Assembly: GCA_900549895.1 (NCBI GenBank)
Contig: URQG01000043.1
Location: 1-10,396 of the forward strand
Direction: 5' to 3'
Length of the DNA: 10,396 nucleotides
From: an uncultured Lachnobacterium sp.
Lineage (GTDB): Bacteria > Bacillota > Clostridia > Lachnospirales > Lachnospiraceae
The notes under the pieces were generated by a model. That model saw nothing but the letters and a program-made list of their open reading frames with translations. It was not told the origin of the DNA and made no database searches. Each line of letters opens with the position of its first letter. Positions within the stretch are counted from its first letter, which is position 1. The position numbers were made by a program, and so were the translations under genes. This document shows positions 7,688-10,396 of the stretch, piece by piece.

Positions 7688-7696
7688 TGGTATAAT
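7688..7696 (+). promoter_or_regulatory. Extended -10 promoter of the AraC-family regulator
   Basis: TGGTATAAT is a perfect TGnTATAAT extended -10. A partial -35, ATGTCA (7667-7672), lies 18 bp upstream. Transcription would start near 7703, giving a leader of about 33 nt before the ATG at 7736. Confidence 0.7.
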
Positions 7697-7722
7697 CATC
7701 GCAGATGTCGCATTATGGTATA

Positions 7723-7730
7723 TAAGGAGA
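7723..7730 (+). promoter_or_regulatory. Ribosome binding site of the regulator gene
   Basis: TAAGGAGA lies 5 nt before the ATG at 7736. It selects this start over in-frame ATGs further upstream, one of which (7667) precedes the promoter. Confidence 0.8.
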
Positions 7731-7735
7731 TTGCT

Positions 7736-8578
7736 ATGGACAAAACTTTTTTTCATATTTTTCCAAATGAGAATTTCATTGATCTGTGCATGTATCAATT
7801 CGGATATGAACAATGTGAGGCGGGTCACTCCTTTGGTCCGGCTACACGTAACCATTACTTATTTCACTATGTTCTCTCCGGAACGGGAACTTTGTTGGCA
7901 GATGATGCCAAAGGACATACCAGAACCTATTCCATAAAAAGCGGACAGGGCTTTATGATTTTTCCCGGACAGATCAATACTTATATCGCAGACTCCCGGC
8001 TGCCATGGGAATATATGTGGATTGAATTTGATGGATTGCGCGTCAAAGAAACGCTCGCTATGACGGATCTGTGCAAGGATTCACCCGTTTATCATTCCCA
8101 CTCAAAGGAATTACGGGAAAATCTCGCCAATGAAATGCTCTATATCATCCAGCATTCAACAGAGTCACCGTATCATATGATCGGCCATCTGTATCTGTTT
8201 TTGGATCATCTGCTGCAGTCTGCCAAATCGACCAGCCTTGCTCCAAGTGGCAGAATGAGTGAATACTATATCAAAGAAGCAATCAATTACATTGAACAAA
8301 ACTTTCAGAACAATATCTCTATCGAGGATATCGCGGCTGTCTGCGGCATCAACCGAAGCTATCTCGGAAAAATTTTCCGCAGCCTTGTCGGTCAGTCTCC
8401 TCAGGAGTTTCTGATCAACTATCGTATGATCAAGGCTACCGAATTATTAAAGCTGACCTCCCTATCCATCGCAGATATCGGATCTGCGGTTGGATATGAA
8501 AATCAGCTTCATTTTTCGCGTGCCTTTAAAAATGTCTATGGAGTGTCACCGAGAGACTGGCGGAACCAGCACCGATAA
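7736..8578 (+). CDS. AraC-family transcriptional regulator of the raffinose/sucrose operon
   Basis: This 280-residue cytosolic regulator has an N-terminal cupin-like sugar-sensing domain (about 15-100, with HYLFHYVLSGTGTL and a GFMIFPGQ strand) and a C-terminal AraC/XylS DNA-binding domain (about 178-278). The two helix-turn-helix units are visible at about 195-214 (SIEDIAAVCGINRSYLGKIF) and 245-266 (IADIGSAVGYENQLHFSRAF), followed by the family ending YGVSPRDWR. It is transcribed divergently from the sugar operon, sharing 165 bp between start codons. By analogy with MsmR/RafR-type proteins it probably activates the operon when an alpha-galactoside or a derived sugar binds the cupin domain; the inducer cannot be read from sequence. 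It ends 8 bp before the stop of the oppositely oriented purine gene, and I see no clear terminator after it. Confidence 0.92.
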   Translation: MDKTFFHIFPNENFIDLCMYQFGYEQCEAGHSFGPATRNHYLFHYVLSGTGTLLADDAKGHTRTYSIKSGQGFMIFPGQINTYIADSRLPWEYMWIEFDGLRVKETLAMTDLCKDSPVYHSHSKELRENLANEMLYIIQHSTESPYHMIGHLYLFLDHLLQSAKSTSLAPSGRMSEYYIKEAINYIEQNFQNNISIEDIAAVCGINRSYLGKIFRSLVGQSPQEFLINYRMIKATELLKLTSLSIADIGSAVGYENQLHFSRAFKNVYGVSPRDWRNQHR

Positions 8579-8586
8579 CGCTTAAA

Positions 8587-9765
8587 TTAGTGATGGAACA
8601 GACGGATTCCGGTAAAGCTCATGACCATTCCATACTTGTTGCAGGTATCGATCACATTGTCATCACGGACAGATCCGCCCGGCTCGGCAATGTATTTTAC
8701 ACCGCTCTTGTGTGCGCGCTCGATATTGTCTCCGAATGGGAAGAACGCATCCGAACCAAGTGCAACATCCGTATTCTTGTCAAGCCATGCGCGCTTCTCC
8801 TCAGCGGTAAAGACATCCGGCTTTACCTTGAAGATATTCTGCCATGCGCCGTCCGCAAGGACATCCATATAATCCTCACCCATGTACAGATCGATCGCAT
8901 TGTCACGGTCCGCACGCTTGATTCCGTCAACGAACTGTAAACCAAGCACCTGTGGCGACTGACGCAGCCACCAATTATCTGCCTTCGATCCGGCAAGGCG
9001 TGTACAATGGATTCTCGACTGCTGTCCTGCACCGATACCGATTGCCTGTCCGCCCTTTACATAACATACGGAATTGGACTGTGTATACTTTAATGTGATC
9101 ATCGCGATGGCAAGATCAATCTTTGCCTGCTCGGTCAGTTCCTTGTTCTCAGTCACGATATTATCAAAGAAATGCTCATCGATATGTAACTCATTTCTTC
9201 CCTGCTCGAATGTGATTCCGAATACATCCTTGCGCTCGATCGGAGCCGGCTCATAATCCGGATCGATCTCGATCACACAATAATTGCCTTTTTTCTTCTG
9301 CTTTAAGATTTCAAGTGCCTCGTCGGTATATCCCGGAGCGATCACACCATCCGATACCTCTCTTTTGATAACCAAAGCGGTTGCTGCGTCGCAGACATCC
9401 GAAAGAGAAATGAAATCGCCGAAGGAAGACATACGATCCGCACCTCTTGCACGAATGTAGGCATTTGCAAGCGGAGTAAACTCCACATCCATGTCATCAA
9501 CCCAGTAAATCTTCTTCTCAACCTCAGACAGAGGAAGTCCGACAGCCGCACCGGCCGGTGAAACATGCTTGAACGAAGTTGCTGCCGGAAGTCCGGTTGC
9601 TTTCTTTAACTCACGAACAAGCTGCCATCCGTTGAACGCATCAAGGAAGTTGATGTATCCGGCTCTGCCGTTCAATACTTTAATTGGAAGCTCTCCATCC
9701 TGCATAAAAATTCTGGAAGGCTTCTGATTTGGGTTACATCCGTATTTTAATTCATATTCCTGCAT
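8587..9765 (-). CDS. purH: Stand-alone AICAR transformylase (PurH C-terminal type)
   Basis: This 392-residue cytosolic enzyme transfers a formyl group from 10-formyltetrahydrofolate to AICAR, giving FAICAR, the penultimate step of purine synthesis. Transformylase hallmarks are the catalytic Lys66-His67 in SFKHVSPAGAA, the NSVCYVKGGQAIGIGAGQQS segment (231-250), SDAFFPFGD (338-346) and PGGSVRD near 362-368, ending in FTGIRLFHH. Usual PurH is about 510-530 residues with an N-terminal MGS-fold IMP cyclohydrolase domain. Here that domain is absent: the protein starts right at the transformylase fold, preceded by a good AAGGAG site 7 nt upstream. Such short forms are known in Clostridia. The missing step is supplied by the gene upstream. 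It is unrelated to the sugar operon and meets its regulator tail-to-tail. Confidence 0.93.
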   Translation of the reverse strand: MQEYELKYGCNPNQKPSRIFMQDGELPIKVLNGRAGYINFLDAFNGWQLVRELKKATGLPAATSFKHVSPAGAAVGLPLSEVEKKIYWVDDMDVEFTPLANAYIRARGADRMSSFGDFISLSDVCDAATALVIKREVSDGVIAPGYTDEALEILKQKKKGNYCVIEIDPDYEPAPIERKDVFGITFEQGRNELHIDEHFFDNIVTENKELTEQAKIDLAIAMITLKYTQSNSVCYVKGGQAIGIGAGQQSRIHCTRLAGSKADNWWLRQSPQVLGLQFVDGIKRADRDNAIDLYMGEDYMDVLADGAWQNIFKVKPDVFTAEEKRAWLDKNTDVALGSDAFFPFGDNIERAHKSGVKYIAEPGGSVRDDNVIDTCNKYGMVMSFTGIRLFHH

Positions 9766-9852
9766 GATAATTCTCCTTCATATATCCTGTGTTTCACTTA
9801 TTTCATGGTCTTCGATTTCAAGACACCTCTGTGCCCATATCTGATTCCGCGT

Positions 9853-10396
9853 TTACTTATTTTTATTCATGATTCTTGACTCATATTTTCCGGTCTCAAT
9901 ATCAATAAAACGTACAAAAAGCGATACCTTATTCTCTTCGTTTAAGTTCTCCCATACCATGTTGGTAAAGCTATCGATGTCTCCGTCGATCTCTACCCAT
10001 GTAGGCTCACCCTCAAAGCTTGGAAGCGGATTGCCATCTCCCATATAAGTGTGGATGAAATGTCCCTCACCGGCTACCGGATCGGAATATGCAAAGGTGT
10101 AACGGTTGCAGGCATCCGGATTGCCGTTGTTGCTTTTTAAAATCGACATTGCATAATTGAACTCACCATTGTCAATGTGCATGATTCCTGAAATACGAGG
10201 CGTATAATTCGGAGCATCCGGCTCGAACTCTCTGGTGCGGAGTGCCTGTTCAAAGGTCTGCTGCTTATCCATCAGCTCATAGATCGTATCGGTCTGGTCA
10301 CCGTTTGTCACGATCGTCTTGTTGCCAAGTACACGAACCGGTGCATAAATGATCAGGCTCGGATCCTCCAGCTTACTCGGATCAAATGCCTGTGTA
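9853..10396 (-). CDS. purO: IMP cyclohydrolase, PurO type (5' end outside window)
   Basis: 180 C-terminal residues are visible; the frame stays open to the window edge, so the start lies beyond 10396. The segments APVRVLGNKTIVTNGDQTDTI, then DAPNYTPRISGIMH, and a C-terminal FVRFID strand match the archaeal-type PurO/IMP cyclohydrolase family, which closes FAICAR to IMP. In particular NGDQTD corresponds to the NG-x-x-TD motif and YTPRI to the conserved TPRI segment. It lies 87 bp upstream of the stand-alone transformylase gene on the same strand, so the two probably act as the split equivalent of bifunctional PurH. The gap between them holds no convincing terminator (only a weak gtctt/aagac hairpin without a U-tract) and no clear promoter, which favours co-transcription. 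A GTG at 10311 is not taken as the start because homologous sequence continues upstream of it. Confidence 0.85.
   Translation of the reverse strand, partial: TQAFDPSKLEDPSLIIYAPVRVLGNKTIVTNGDQTDTIYELMDKQQTFEQALRTREFEPDAPNYTPRISGIMHIDNGEFNYAMSILKSNNGNPDACNRYTFAYSDPVAGEGHFIHTYMGDGNPLPSFEGEPTWVEIDGDIDSFTNMVWENLNEENKVSLFVRFIDIETGKYESRIMNKNK

Noticed and set aside
7667..7735. 23-residue N-terminal extension of the AraC-family regulator
   Set aside because: It begins upstream of the TGGTATAAT promoter; the ATG at 7736 has a strong, well-spaced ribosome binding site.
7571..7735. Catabolite-repression (cre) site in the control region
   Set aside because: I looked for a TGNAANCGNWNNCA-like dyad because sugar operons often have one, and found no acceptable match.
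9766..9852. Possible terminator or promoter between the two purine genes
   Set aside because: Only a weak 5-bp hairpin (gtctt / aagac) with no U-tract is present, and no paired -35/-10 at usable spacing.

Overview
The window looks like a chromosomal piece of a gut Lachnospiraceae (Clostridia, Bacillota). The reasons are moderate GC content, strong AGGAGG-type ribosome binding sites, extended -10 promoters, and the gene set itself. That set closely resembles the raffinose/sucrose locus described in Ruminococcus gnavus E1, with an alpha-galactosidase/sucrose-kinase fusion followed by a GH13_18 sucrose 6F-phosphate phosphorylase. The species cannot be fixed from the sequence alone.

Region 1 (1-245) has no gene. 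It carries a clear Rho-independent terminator (202-237, minus strand) that closes the sugar operon. Beyond it lies a dense run of inverted repeats (81-205), including a perfect 17-bp-arm palindrome, which looks like an intergenic palindromic repeat element.

Region 2 (246-7570, minus strand) is a tightly packed five-gene operon. In transcription order it encodes a sugar-binding lipoprotein, two MsmF/MsmG-type ABC permeases, AgaSK (GH36 alpha-galactosidase fused to a P-loop sucrose kinase) and a GH13_18 sucrose-phosphate phosphorylase. Three of the four junctions overlap (4, 1 and 11 bp) and the fourth gap is 18 bp. The inferred pathway is: import raffinose-family oligosaccharides, remove galactose, phosphorylate the released sucrose with ATP, then cleave sucrose 6F-phosphate with phosphate to glucose 1-phosphate and fructose 6-phosphate. 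No ABC ATPase is present, so the permeases probably borrow a shared MsmK-type ATPase encoded elsewhere.

Region 3 (7571-8578) is the control region. A divergent AraC-family regulator (plus strand) is separated from the operon by 165 bp. This gap holds two back-to-back extended -10 promoters and a 30-bp-spaced pair of similar AT-flanked dyads that could be the regulator's operators.

Region 4 (8587-10396, minus strand) is unrelated purine biosynthesis. It holds a stand-alone AICAR transformylase (the PurH C-terminal activity without the usual IMP cyclohydrolase domain) and, upstream, the end of a separate PurO-type IMP cyclohydrolase that runs off the window. Together they supply the last two steps to IMP.

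I see no mobile-element gene, CRISPR array, tRNA or rRNA. The sugar system is distinctive but matches a described one; the less explained parts are the operator pair and the palindromic element.
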